Source of the DNA: UMGS172 sp045637775
GTDB lineage: Bacteria > Bacillota > Clostridia > Oscillospirales > Acutalibacteraceae
Direction: 5' to 3'
Length of the DNA stretch: 53,463 nt
NCBI GenBank assembly: GCA_045637775.1
Contig: JAZUAC010000030.1
Coordinates: 1-53,463 of the forward strand
The notes under the pieces were generated by a model, which did not search any database, was not told the origin of the DNA, and was given only the letters and a program-made list of their open reading frames with translations. Both the position numbers and the translations under genes were made by a program. Below, one piece after another: positions 1 to 8,190 of this stretch. How positions within the stretch are numbered: the stretch's first letter is position 1; every line of letters starts with the position of its first letter.

Positions 1-582
1 CCAAGGCTTGTCAGGCTTATATTCGGTAGGCTCGGGGAGTACAACAGGCTCCATCATCTGACCCAAAGTACCGTCTGCAAGAATCATTGCAGGCACTCTG
101 TACTTGTCGGATAAATCGAAGCACTTGGCGGTCATATCGGCCATTTCCTGAACCGATGCAGGAGCCATTACGATAAGGTGGAAGTCACCGTGACCAAGAC
201 CACGGGTAGCCTGGAAATAGTCAGACTGCGAAGGCTGAATACCACCAAGACCGGGGCCACCACGCTGAACGTTAACGATGAGTGCGGGCAAATCTGCACC
301 TGCAAGGTAAGAGATACCCTCACCTTTAAGAGAAATACCGGGGCTGGAGGACGAGGTCATAACTCTGAAACCTGTTCCTGCAACACCGTAAACCATATTG
401 ATTGCGGCAATCTCACTCTCGGCCTGAAGGAAAACGCCACCGATTTTGGGCATACGTTTTGCCATATAAGCGGCAATTTCGGTCTGAGGAGTGATGGGAT
501 AACCGAAGTAATGCATACAGCCGGCACGGATAGCGGCTTCGGCAATAGCTTCGTTACCTTTCATAAGTACCTTTTCTGCCAT
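1..582 (-). CDS. vorB: 2-oxoacid:ferredoxin oxidoreductase alpha subunit, VorB type (3' end outside window)
   Basis: Partial: the first 194 residues are present and the gene runs off the left edge. The residues read like the pyrimidine-domain subunit of branched-chain 2-oxoacid (3-methyl-2-oxobutanoate) ferredoxin oxidoreductases. Visible landmarks are MKGNEAIAEAAIRAGC near the start, the GYPITPQTE motif, QAESEIAAINMVYG, the MTSSSSPGISL segment and RGGPGLGGIQPSQ. The ATG at 582 has an AAGGT-type ribosome site just upstream. It follows the small ferredoxin gene by 10 bases, so it is part of the same minus-strand unit as the Val T-box ligase. The enzyme interconverts branched 2-oxoacids plus CoA and acyl-CoA plus CO2 with ferredoxin; I infer it runs in the carboxylating direction here. 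The beta and gamma subunits would lie beyond base 1. Confidence 0.9.
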   Translation of the reverse strand, partial: MAEKVLMKGNEAIAEAAIRAGCMHYFGYPITPQTEIAAYMAKRMPKIGGVFLQAESEIAAINMVYGVAGTGFRVMTSSSSPGISLKGEGISYLAGADLPALIVNVQRGGPGLGGIQPSQSDYFQATRGLGHGDFHLIVMAPASVQEMADMTAKCFDLSDKYRVPAMILADGTLGQMMEPVVLPEPTEYKPDKPW

Positions 583-592
583 TTTATTCACC

Positions 593-799
593 TTACCTTT
601 CAACAGTGATAACACAATCGGGGCACATGGTTGCACAGAATGCACAGCCGATGCACTTGGATTGGTCGGTTATCTCTGCAGGAGAATGTCCCTTTTTGTT
701 GATTTTTCCTTTTGCAAGTTCGATGATGCCCTTGGGACATGCGTCGACACAAAGGCCGCAGCCCTTGCACAAATCGGAATCGAATGTGACTTTAGCCAT
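593..799 (-). CDS. 2x[4Fe-4S] ferredoxin-type delta subunit of the 2-oxoacid oxidoreductase
   Basis: 68 residues with two ferredoxin cysteine clusters: CKGCGLCVDACPKG near residue 11 and CIGCAFCATMCPDC near residue 49, each of the CxxCxxCxxxC(P) form that binds a [4Fe-4S] cluster. Size and position directly before vorB match the small electron-transfer subunit (VorD/KorD) of multi-subunit 2-oxoacid:ferredoxin oxidoreductases. It should carry electrons between external ferredoxin and the thiamine-diphosphate catalytic subunits. It starts 5 bases after the stop of the P-loop gene, so the unit is translated as a tightly packed operon. A free-standing ferredoxin is possible but less likely given the context. 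Confidence 0.88.
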   Translation of the reverse strand: MAKVTFDSDLCKGCGLCVDACPKGIIELAKGKINKKGHSPAEITDQSKCIGCAFCATMCPDCVITVER

Positions 800-804
800 A
801 TTTC

Positions 805-1473
805 TTACCCCTTTATGTCAAAATATTTGTTTTGTAATTTCATCGGCAAAACGTTTTCCAAAGCAGGCTTCAAAGCATCTGCAACCCGTGCTTCGGCCGT
901 TGTAAACATCACGGGCAAGCCCGAAATTTTTGACAACTCCTCTGCCCTTTTTACCGTCAACAAAACATCCTCGGGTTCGGTTTCGTTACCAACGTTTGAG
1001 TTGTTGACGATGGTGGTGAACTTGATGCCTGCCGCCTTTTCAATCTCTCGCATAACATCCAAAGCCTCTGAAGGTGTGGTGGTAAGCGGTCGATAAAAGT
1101 TGGCGACAAAAACCATTTCGTAATCGTTTTCCTCTAAAATATACGGTCTGTAACGACCCAAAGCATAGGCTCCACGGTCGTCACCGCCGATGTCAAGGAC
1201 AGCATATTTCGTTCTGTCCTGAACAGTTTTATACATTTCCTGCGGCAATGCAGGAAGGTCAACGTTTGAGTTGGCAAATTGTGGTGAAATAAGCTCAATC
1301 CCCGCTTTTTCCAACACATCGTAGCTGTCTTTTGTGCGGAAATAAGGATTAACAATATCCATATCGGCAATAACCACGTCTTTTCCCTGCTCTTTAAGAT
1401 GCAGAGCATAGTTTACTGCGATATTGGTCTTTCCGCTGCCGTAATGACCGGCAAAAAGCGTTACTCTTTTCAT
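805..1473 (-). CDS. P-loop NTPase of the CobQ/MinD/ParA-like class, unknown role
   Basis: 222 residues. The N-terminus has a Walker A motif GHYGSGKTNIAVNYAL (residues 9-24), followed by ADMDIVNPYF around residue 37 and LDIGGDDRGAYALG around residue 93, the pattern of SIMIBI-class ATPases that bind ATP as dimers. No membrane segment or extra domain is visible. The gene lies 3 bases after the Val-T-box ligase stop codon and 5 bases before the ferredoxin subunit. That placement inside a 2-oxoacid oxidoreductase operon suggests a role in assembly, cofactor insertion or regulation of that enzyme, but this is inference from context only. I do not recognise a characterised homologue. Confidence 0.75.
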   Translation of the reverse strand: MKRVTLFAGHYGSGKTNIAVNYALHLKEQGKDVVIADMDIVNPYFRTKDSYDVLEKAGIELISPQFANSNVDLPALPQEMYKTVQDRTKYAVLDIGGDDRGAYALGRYRPYILEENDYEMVFVANFYRPLTTTPSEALDVMREIEKAAGIKFTTIVNNSNVGNETEPEDVLLTVKRAEELSKISGLPVMFTTAEARVADALKPALENVLPMKLQNKYFDIKG

Positions 1474-1476
1474 AAA

Positions 1477-3783
1477 TTACAGTTTGTTACGCTGAATCTT
1501 ACCGCTGACGGTCTTGGGCAGCTCGTGACGGAAGACAACGATTCGAGGATATTTATAAGGTGCGGTACGGTTCTTAACGTAGGCCTGAATTTCCTTCTTG
1601 AGCTCTTCGGTTCCTTCGGTTCCCTTGGTAAGCACAATGCTTGCCTTAACAACCTGTCCTCTTACCTCATCGGGTGCGGCCGAAACGCCACATTCAAGAA
1701 CATAAGGCAACTCCATAATAACGTTTTCAATTTCAAAGGGTCCAATACGGTAGCCCGAGGACTTGATAACGTCATCAACACGACCGACATACCAGAAATA
1801 GCCGTCCTCATCACGCCAAGCGGTATCACCGGTGTGATAGTAACCGTCGTGCCAGCACTCATCGGTCTTTTCCTTATCGTTAAAGTAACCGCAGAACAAA
1901 CCACAAGGTACTTTTTCGGAAACGTTGATACAAATTTCACCAACATCACCGACTGCAACCTCTTTACCGTCGGCATCAAGAAGCTTAATGTCATAAAGCG
2001 GAACGGGTTTACCCATTGAACCAACCTTGGTACGGGTGGCGACAAGGTTTGCCAATGCGCAGGTTGTTTCGGTCTGACCGAAGCCTTCCATAATCTGCAA
2101 GCCGGTAGCCTGCTGGAATTGACGGAATACCTCGGGGTTCAAGGCCTCACCTGCGGTGGTCATATGTTCGATAGATGACAGGTCATACTTTGAAATGTCC
2201 TCTTTAACAAGCATACGAAGCATTGTGGGCGGTGCACAGAAGGTGGTAATATTGTATTCTTTGAACATCGGCAACAAATCTGCGGCATCAAAACGGTCAA
2301 AGTCGTAAACAAACAGTGCGGTTTCGCACAACCACTGACCGTAAATCTTACCCCAAGCGGCCTTTGCCCAACCTGTATCGGAAATGGTGAAGTGGATTCC
2401 CTCGGGATTTACGCAATGCCAATATTTAGCAGTGATAAAGTGACCCAAAGGATATTTATAGTTATGTACGGCAATTTTGGGATTACCTGTGGTACCCGAG
2501 GTAAAGTACATAAGCATTGTATCATTACCCTTGGGCGAATCCTCAGTACGCTCGAACTTGCCGGTATAAAGCGAATATTCTTCGTCAAAGCTTCTCCAAC
2601 CGTCAGCCTTGCCGCCAACCATAATCTTGTGCTGCAAGCAGTCACAATGCTGGGCGGCCAAATCAACCTCTTTTGAAACCTCACCATCGGCAGTACAAAT
2701 GATTGCCTTAACACCTGCAGCATTGATACGGTAGGTTATATCGTGTTCTTTAAGCTGATTGGTTGCAGGAATGGCGATAGCGCCAAGCTTATGCAAAGCA
2801 AGCATACTGAACCAGAACTGATAATGACGCTTTAAGATAAGCATTACCTTATCGCCCTTACCAATGCCAAGTGACTTGAAGTAGTTAGCAGTTTGCGAAG
2901 AATAACGCTTCATTTCGCTGAAGGTGAAACGACGCTCGTTACGCTCACGGTCAAGGTGAATCATAGCCAACTTTTCAGGCTTTTCGGTACCAAGACGGTC
3001 GATAACATCAAAAGCGAAGTTAAAGCTATCCTCGTTTTGGAAATCAATTTTTGTAATGGTTCCGTTTTCGTTTTCGGTGGGAATAACAAAATCTTCCCAA
3101 ACGCGGTCTTCTTCAGCCATTTCAACGGCTACTGCAGGACGCTTGGAAGCCAAAGTAAACTCCTTAACACCACCGTGAACCATATGGTCAATGGGTTCAC
3201 CCTGCGGGTTAAGAACGATAGCATAGAAGCAACACTCGTCACCTTCAACGGCAATCATACCGTGAGGAACCGATGAATCGTAATAAATACTGTCACCTGC
3301 GTGAAGAATCTCAACGTGGTCACCGATTTGAACCTTCAACGCACCTTTTATGATAATGTCGCACTCCTGACCGTCGTGAGCAGTAAGCTCAATATCGGCA
3401 TTTTGTGCAGCCTCATTATACTCGGTAACAACATACAAAGGCTCGGCAATACGGTTTTTGAAGGAGGCGGCCAGGTTGTAGTAACGAAGTCCGTGAGCCT
3501 CCTCAATTCGCTGACCCTCTCCCCTTCTGGTTACGGTGTAACCTGCAAGACGGGGGCTGGAACCCTCAATAATATCGGTAACGTCGACCTTTAAAGCCAA
3601 CGCACAACGGTAAAGGAACGCAAAGTTCAAATCACGCTGACCTGCTTCGCAAGCGAGGTACTCATCCTCACTGATGCCGGTTTTTTGTGCCATTTCTTCG
3701 ACAGACAGACCAACGATTTCACGAAGGTCGGCTATACGTTTGGCCATCTCCATAATCTTAAATTCGAGACCGGTTGATTTCAT
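1477..3783 (-). CDS. XRE-cupin-acyl-CoA ligase fusion (Val T-box unit)
   Basis: 768 residues from the ATG at 3783, which has GGAGG at 3789-3793; an in-frame TTG at 3795 overlaps that site and is unlikely to be used. Order of domains: XRE helix-turn-helix about residues 13-72, cupin about 120-180 (HDGQECDI, GDSIYYDSSVPHGM), then a full AMP-forming acyl-CoA ligase about 235-768. Ligase motifs present: TSGTTGNPK at 428-436, GQTET at 569-573, TGD at 651-653, and the C-terminal GKIQRNKL with catalytic Lys762. It resembles medium/branched-chain acyl-CoA synthetases and should make acyl-CoA, AMP and PPi. Its leader is a T-box with a GUA (Val) specifier and its operon includes VOR subunits, so isobutyrate is the inferred substrate. 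The unbroken regulator-plus-enzyme fusion recurs in the gene at 5540-7807. Confidence 0.9.
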   Translation of the reverse strand: MKSTGLEFKIMEMAKRIADLREIVGLSVEEMAQKTGISEDEYLACEAGQRDLNFAFLYRCALALKVDVTDIIEGSSPRLAGYTVTRRGEGQRIEEAHGLRYYNLAASFKNRIAEPLYVVTEYNEAAQNADIELTAHDGQECDIIIKGALKVQIGDHVEILHAGDSIYYDSSVPHGMIAVEGDECCFYAIVLNPQGEPIDHMVHGGVKEFTLASKRPAVAVEMAEEDRVWEDFVIPTENENGTITKIDFQNEDSFNFAFDVIDRLGTEKPEKLAMIHLDRERNERRFTFSEMKRYSSQTANYFKSLGIGKGDKVMLILKRHYQFWFSMLALHKLGAIAIPATNQLKEHDITYRINAAGVKAIICTADGEVSKEVDLAAQHCDCLQHKIMVGGKADGWRSFDEEYSLYTGKFERTEDSPKGNDTMLMYFTSGTTGNPKIAVHNYKYPLGHFITAKYWHCVNPEGIHFTISDTGWAKAAWGKIYGQWLCETALFVYDFDRFDAADLLPMFKEYNITTFCAPPTMLRMLVKEDISKYDLSSIEHMTTAGEALNPEVFRQFQQATGLQIMEGFGQTETTCALANLVATRTKVGSMGKPVPLYDIKLLDADGKEVAVGDVGEICINVSEKVPCGLFCGYFNDKEKTDECWHDGYYHTGDTAWRDEDGYFWYVGRVDDVIKSSGYRIGPFEIENVIMELPYVLECGVSAAPDEVRGQVVKASIVLTKGTEGTEELKKEIQAYVKNRTAPYKYPRIVVFRHELPKTVSGKIQRNKL

Positions 3784-3827
3784 AAAAACCTCCAAAAAAA
3801 GTTGTCGTTTGAGGCAAATGGAAGCTT

Positions 3828-3870
3828 GATAATAAAAGCCCGCCTCAAAGTATGAATCCTTTGAGACGAG
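3828..3870 (-). terminator. T-box leader terminator (Val unit)
   Basis: CTCGTCTCAAAG and CTTTGAGGCG form part of a 13-bp stem (G-U pairs included) followed by a T-rich run, TTTTATTATC. It lies between the T-box sequence and the ligase start, where the transcription attenuator of a T-box riboswitch belongs. Confidence 0.88.
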
Positions 3871-4115
3871 CTATAAAAAACTTTATATCCCGCGGTACCA
3901 CTCAAATTGCACAAAGGTTTTACTTTGTACCCCTCAGACTCTAAAAAGCCCTATGCATTTACGCAGCAGTTACGGAAAGGTTCTACTCACAAAAAAATGC
4001 TTTCTTCCTTTCAGCTCGGAAGTTACAAATGCTAAACAGTGCTGTCAGCTTACACCAGCCGCTGACTCTCTGAGAACACTTTAGGTTCAACATCCTCTTC
4101 GTCAAAGCCTTTAAT
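3833..4115 (-). promoter_or_regulatory. T-box leader, candidate specifier GUA (valine)
   Basis: The canonical T-box GTGGTACCGCGGG sits at about 3889-3902 on the minus strand, with the AGAGAGTC and GGCTGGTGTAAGC stem I elements further upstream (about 4040-4072). The three bases before ACUUCCGAGCUG are GUA (4026-4024). In the neighbouring leader the same block is preceded by AUC, which fixes the register. The acceptor-binding bulge UGGU fits a tRNA with A73, as tRNA-Val has. Uncharged tRNA-Val would favour the antiterminator and switch on the ligase/VOR operon. The class is certain; the amino-acid call rests on alignment of three leaders by eye. Confidence 0.9.
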
Positions 4116-4121
4116 GTATGG

Positions 4122-4150
4122 ATTATACCAAATTACACCCCATTTGTCAA
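4122..4150 (-). promoter_or_regulatory. Sigma-A promoter of the Val T-box unit
   Basis: TTGACA (4150-4145), 17-base spacer, TATAAT (4127-4122): both hexamers are consensus. Transcription should start near 4115, just ahead of the T-box stem I. Confidence 0.85.
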
Positions 4151-4207
4151 GACTACTTTTTGATTTTAAAAAAAATATCAAAACAAGTCGAAAACGTGTG
4201 TAAAATA

Positions 4208-5527
4208 TTATTTAACGTGTTCACAAAGGAACTCGGCCACCCTAGCAGAAAGGGTCACATAGCCATCCGCTGACGGATGTGTGCCGTCAGCACTAATCTC
4301 AACTTCCCACGAATCAACCGTATTACGGTTTATGAAGGTCACCTTAGTCGGATGCCTTTCAACAATCTCCTTGCCTGCCGTATCAATACTGATATAACGT
4401 TCCTGATTAACCGCACTCAGCGCCTGCATAATGAATATCTGAGGTTTATTTCCATAGACCTTCAATATCTCATCAACAAAATCGCTGTAATGCTGCACAA
4501 AGCCTTCACGGTCTGAGGAAGCCTTCAGTCCATCGTTTGTTCCAAGGAAAATAAACACAACATCGGGAGTTTTGCCGGTTTTAAAATTAAAATTGAGCGA
4601 TTCGTCATTCAAATAATTATAATACCGCTGTTTATCTTCATCCGACATAGTATCCTGAGGCAATCCGAGCTTAAAGAAAGCATCCTCCATGCCGACCGAC
4701 TCACCTATGATACCCAGCATATTCGGATTGGAAGTTCCCCAATATCCGCGGCCCGTTTGTAACGAAATACCCGACTTTGCAGCGACTGAGTAATCCCAAC
4801 CGAGAATATCGGCCGAGGTGTGAGCGTGGCTGAGCCTATCCTCTGAAATAGAGTCGCCGATAAACTGAACGTAATGCAGCTTATCCGCGGTGCGTGTCAA
4901 GGTCTGTTCCTTTGGAACCGATGCACCCGCAAAATAAATATGGTCCTGAATAGAATAACTGCTCGGAGCACCGTTCTTTATCTTGACTGTATGCTTACCG
5001 TCGGATACGGCTTCGATTTTTTTGATTCCGCTAACATTATAATACGGAACAAACTCACCGCCGTCAACACTTACGTTTATGTTGGAAGACTTTGAAAACT
5101 CAAGATAAACAGCCTTACCCGTAAAATCCACCTCAACATAGGCAATATTCCAATAAGAAACAAAGGTGTGAGGATCATTCTCGTCAGCCTGCCAATGGCC
5201 GCAATATTTATAAAGCGAAATATTATCGGCATAATGCTTAACAAGTGTTTTGTTTTCAAACACATATTGAATCGGCTTTGGCTCAACGTAGTTTTCAGGG
5301 AGTGCTGTTTCGGTAATAACAGTATCGAGATCAATAGTCACGTTATCGTTTGATGAGGCATCTACAGAAGACGTGCTCTCAGATGACAAACCGTTAGAAG
5401 ATACCGATGTGTCGGTTGTGGTGATACCTGTGCCGGTATCACCGCAACCAACCAAAAGATTAAATACGAGAATTAATACTAAAAGAAAAGATAACCGTCT
5501 CGTAACACTCACCTCATAAAGCAACAC
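4208..5527 (-). CDS. SGNH/GDSL esterase lipoprotein, CE2-like
   Basis: Up to 439 residues. A hydrophobic signal ends in LLVGC (Cys28), a lipobox, followed by a Ser/Thr-rich linker to about residue 75. A beta-rich domain follows, then an SGNH hydrolase domain: FIGDSIS with Ser226, GTND at 329-332, and DGTHP with Asp414 and His417. This two-domain order resembles carbohydrate esterase family 2 deacetylases, so an exported, membrane-tethered sugar-ester hydrolase is likely. The start is uncertain: the GTG at 5527 has no clear ribosome site, and a second in-frame GTG lies at 5512. The gene begins 12 bases after the Ile-T-box ligase stop, so it is probably cotranscribed with that unit, an odd partner for a CoA ligase. 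The Val-unit promoter begins about 58 bases beyond its stop. Confidence 0.82.
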   Translation of the reverse strand: MLLYEVSVTRRLSFLLVLILVFNLLVGCGDTGTGITTTDTSVSSNGLSSESTSSVDASSNDNVTIDLDTVITETALPENYVEPKPIQYVFENKTLVKHYADNISLYKYCGHWQADENDPHTFVSYWNIAYVEVDFTGKAVYLEFSKSSNINVSVDGGEFVPYYNVSGIKKIEAVSDGKHTVKIKNGAPSSYSIQDHIYFAGASVPKEQTLTRTADKLHYVQFIGDSISEDRLSHAHTSADILGWDYSVAAKSGISLQTGRGYWGTSNPNMLGIIGESVGMEDAFFKLGLPQDTMSDEDKQRYYNYLNDESLNFNFKTGKTPDVVFIFLGTNDGLKASSDREGFVQHYSDFVDEILKVYGNKPQIFIMQALSAVNQERYISIDTAGKEIVERHPTKVTFINRNTVDSWEVEISADGTHPSADGYVTLSARVAEFLCEHVK

Positions 5528-5539
5528 AAATTCAGAATA

Positions 5540-7807
5540 TCACAGCTTATTACGCTGGATCTTACCACTGATGGTCTTGGGCAGTTCGTCACGGAAGACA
5601 ACCACTCTCGGGTACTTATAAGGTGCGGTATGCTCTTTAACATACTGCTGAATCTCTTTTTTGAGTTCTTCCGAAGGTTCGGTTCCCTTGGTAAGCACGA
5701 TGCTTGCCTTAACAACCTGACCTCTTACCTCATCGGGAGCAGCCGAAACGCCACACTCAAGAACATAGGGCAATTCCATAATGACACTTTCGATCTCGAA
5801 AGGTCCGATACGGTAGCCCGAAGACTTGATAACGTCATCAATACGGCTGACATACCAGAAATAGCCGTCCTCATCACGCCAAGCAGTGTCACCCGTGTGG
5901 TAAAGTCCGTCATAAACAGCCTCGGCGGTCTTTTCATCGTCACGGTAATACTCCTTGAACAATCCGCAAGGATCACCCTTATCAAGGCGGACAACGATCT
6001 CACCCGTTTCACCCGTGGGAACCGAGTTTCCGTCGGGGTCAACAATATCGATGTCATACTGCGGAGAAGCCTTACCCATTGAACCGAGCTTGGGAGTTGT
6101 ACCCACAAGGTTTGCAATGGTAAGAGTGGTTTCGGTCTGACCGAAGCCCTCCATTATTGTCAGGCCGGTTGCCTTTTCAAACTGGCGGGAAACCTCGGGG
6201 TTCAAAGCCTCGCCTGCGGTGGTCATATGGTGAATGGAAGACAAATCGTACTTGGAAAGATCTTCCTTGATAAGCATACGGAGCATTGTGGGCGGTGCAC
6301 AGAAGGTAGTAATGCTATATTTAGCAAACATCGGCAAAATATCGGCGGCGTTGAAACGATCGAAGTCGTAAACAAATACAGCACCCTCGCACAGCCACTG
6401 ACCGTAGAGCTTGCCCCAAAGTGATTTACCCCAACCCGTGTCGGAAATGGTAAGATGCAAGCCTTCACGCTCACAGCAATGCCAATACTTTGCGGTAACA
6501 AAGTGACCCAAAGCATAGGTATGACGGTGGCAAGCCATTTTAGGATTGCCGGTAGTACCCGATGTAAAGAACATCAAAGCGGCATCATCACCGCAAGAAG
6601 CATCATCAGGACGAGGGAACTTGCCCGAGAAACGAGTATATTCGGCATCAAAATCATGCCAACCGTCGGCCGAACCGCCGACCAAAATCTTGGTGGTAAG
6701 TGTAGGACTCTTTTTCTGAGCCTCGTCAACAATCTTGTAAACCTCATCATCAGAGGTGCAAACAATAGCCGAAACACCCGCAGCATTGAAGCGGTATTCG
6801 AAGTCATGGTCTTTAAGCTGGTGTGTTGCAGGAATTGCAATAGCACCAAGCTTGTGGAGTGCTACCATTGAGAACCAGAACTGATAATGACGCTTTAATA
6901 CAAGCATTACTCGGTCGCCTTTTTTGATGCCAAGCGATGCAAAATAGTTAGCAACCTGCGAGGAGGCACGTTTAATATCAGCGAAAGTAAAACGACGCTC
7001 AACCATATTTTTGTCAACATGGATCATAGCAAGCTTGTCGGGATACTTTTCGGCAATACCGTCAACAATATCAAAGCCAAAGTTAAACTCCTCACGGTTG
7101 GGGAATTCAATATTGAGAAGGCAACCATTTTCATCCTCGACAGGCTTAACAAACTTTTCGCAAACCAGTTTCTGTGTAGAGCGTGCTTTTGCAATACTCT
7201 TGGTAACAACCTCTTCCTTGGTTTCCTCGCCGGGAAGAACAACCGCACAGAAAAGGCAGGACTTACCGCCAACCGCAATCATTCCGTGAGGTGTTGAGGA
7301 GTTGTAGTAAATACTGTCACCCTCGTTCAAAATCTCGGTATGTTCACCGACCTGAACCTTCAACGAGCCTTCCAGAACAAGGTCAAACTCCTGACCCGAA
7401 TGGGTAGCAAGGTCGATAGGACGGTTTTGCAAATCAGCAGAATATTCATAACGAACCATATAGGGCTCGGAAATCTTATCCTTGAACTTAGGAGCAAGGT
7501 TGCGGATGGTTATTCCATCCTCATCAACGGTGGTCTGACCCTGACCCTTACGTGTTACGGTATAAGAAGACAGTCTTGCGGTCTTACCCTCAAGAAGCTG
7601 TGTCATCTGAATATCGAAAACCTGAGCACACTTATAGATGAACGAGAACGGCATATCGTCTGCGCCCAACTCATACGTCTTATAAATTTCAACCGTTACC
7701 TCGGTCTTCTCAGCCATTTCTTCTTGGGTCCAGCCCATAATTTCACGCATTTCCTTAATTCGGGATGCGACCTCGCTCAACTGCACCATTGTATTTTCTG
7801 TACTCAT
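5540..7807 (-). CDS. XRE-cupin-acyl-CoA ligase fusion (Ile T-box unit)
   Basis: 755 residues from the ATG at 7807, with AGGAG at 7816-7820. It is a close paralogue of the 1477-3783 product along its whole length: XRE helix-turn-helix near residues 10-70 (MREIMGWTQEEMAEKTEV), a cupin with HSGQEFDLVLEGSLKVQVG and STPHGM, then an AMP-forming ligase with TSGTTGNPK, GFGQTETT and the terminal SGKIQRNKL lysine motif. Differences cluster where acyl substrates bind: TETTLTIANLV here against TETTCALANLV in the paralogue, and WGKSLWGK against WAKAAWGK. The leader specifier is AUC (Ile), so 2-methylbutyrate activation is the inferred role. The enzyme class is firm; the substrate is inference. A ligase that carries its own DNA-binding and cupin domains could also act as an acid- or acyl-sensing regulator. 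Confidence 0.9.
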   Translation of the reverse strand: MSTENTMVQLSEVASRIKEMREIMGWTQEEMAEKTEVTVEIYKTYELGADDMPFSFIYKCAQVFDIQMTQLLEGKTARLSSYTVTRKGQGQTTVDEDGITIRNLAPKFKDKISEPYMVRYEYSADLQNRPIDLATHSGQEFDLVLEGSLKVQVGEHTEILNEGDSIYYNSSTPHGMIAVGGKSCLFCAVVLPGEETKEEVVTKSIAKARSTQKLVCEKFVKPVEDENGCLLNIEFPNREEFNFGFDIVDGIAEKYPDKLAMIHVDKNMVERRFTFADIKRASSQVANYFASLGIKKGDRVMLVLKRHYQFWFSMVALHKLGAIAIPATHQLKDHDFEYRFNAAGVSAIVCTSDDEVYKIVDEAQKKSPTLTTKILVGGSADGWHDFDAEYTRFSGKFPRPDDASCGDDAALMFFTSGTTGNPKMACHRHTYALGHFVTAKYWHCCEREGLHLTISDTGWGKSLWGKLYGQWLCEGAVFVYDFDRFNAADILPMFAKYSITTFCAPPTMLRMLIKEDLSKYDLSSIHHMTTAGEALNPEVSRQFEKATGLTIMEGFGQTETTLTIANLVGTTPKLGSMGKASPQYDIDIVDPDGNSVPTGETGEIVVRLDKGDPCGLFKEYYRDDEKTAEAVYDGLYHTGDTAWRDEDGYFWYVSRIDDVIKSSGYRIGPFEIESVIMELPYVLECGVSAAPDEVRGQVVKASIVLTKGTEPSEELKKEIQQYVKEHTAPYKYPRVVVFRDELPKTISGKIQRNKL

Positions 7808-7836
7808 TTCGGTTTCTCCTTTCAAGTGATTTAACA

Positions 7837-7878
7837 AAAAAAACAAAACCCGTCTCAAAGATTTACTTTGAGACGAGT
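7837..7878 (-). terminator. T-box leader terminator (Ile unit)
   Basis: ACTCGTCTCAAAG pairs with CTTTGAGACGGGT over 13 bp, followed by TTTGTTTTTTTTG. It is nearly the same hairpin as in the Val leader and sits just before the ligase ribosome site. Confidence 0.9.
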
Positions 7879-8120
7879 CCGAAAACAAATTCAATACCCG
7901 CGGTACCACTCAAATTGCGTTCGTCAAAACGCCACTTCGGACTCCAACAAGTCCTATGCACTAACGTAGCAGTCACGGAAGAGCCTACTTGGATTACCTT
8001 TCGGTCTTCAGCTCGGAAGTGATGGGAAGAATTCTACCGCTTATCGGGATCACACCGTCCCCGACTCTCTTTGAAGTTTTAAGAAAACTCCGTCTTCGTC
8101 ATAGCCTTTTTATTCGGTTT
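7837..8120 (-). promoter_or_regulatory. T-box leader, candidate specifier AUC (isoleucine)
   Basis: Minus-strand T-box AGTGGTACCGCGGG at 7910-7897; stem I elements AGAGAGTCGGGGACGGTGTG upstream. The triplet before ACUUCCGAGCUG is AUC (8023-8021), giving an isoleucine call in the same register as the Val leader. The bulge UGGU suits A73 of tRNA-Ile. Low Ile-tRNA charging should let transcription read through into the ligase gene and the SGNH lipoprotein. Confidence 0.9.
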
Positions 8121-8126
8121 TAGGAC

Positions 8127-8155
8127 ATTATACGCCCGACCATTCGGTTTGTCAA
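8127..8155 (-). promoter_or_regulatory. Sigma-A promoter of the Ile T-box unit
   Basis: Consensus TTGACA (8155-8150), 17-base spacer and TATAAT (8132-8127), the same layout as the Val and Leu leaders. It starts just after the amidohydrolase stop codon. Confidence 0.85.
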
Positions 8156-8190
8156 TAGTTTTTTCGCAATTTCAAAAAAAATTCATCAGT

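Noticed and set aside
178..609. Open frame on the plus strand opposite vorB
   Set aside because: It lacks a ribosome site and recognisable protein features; the minus strand is clearly VorB. Similar antisense frames opposite the ligases (for example 1399-2019 and 7340-7834) were left out for the same reason.
3784..3795. TTG start four codons ahead of the Val-unit ligase ATG
   Set aside because: The TTG overlaps the GGAGG that serves the ATG at 3783, so it cannot be the main start.
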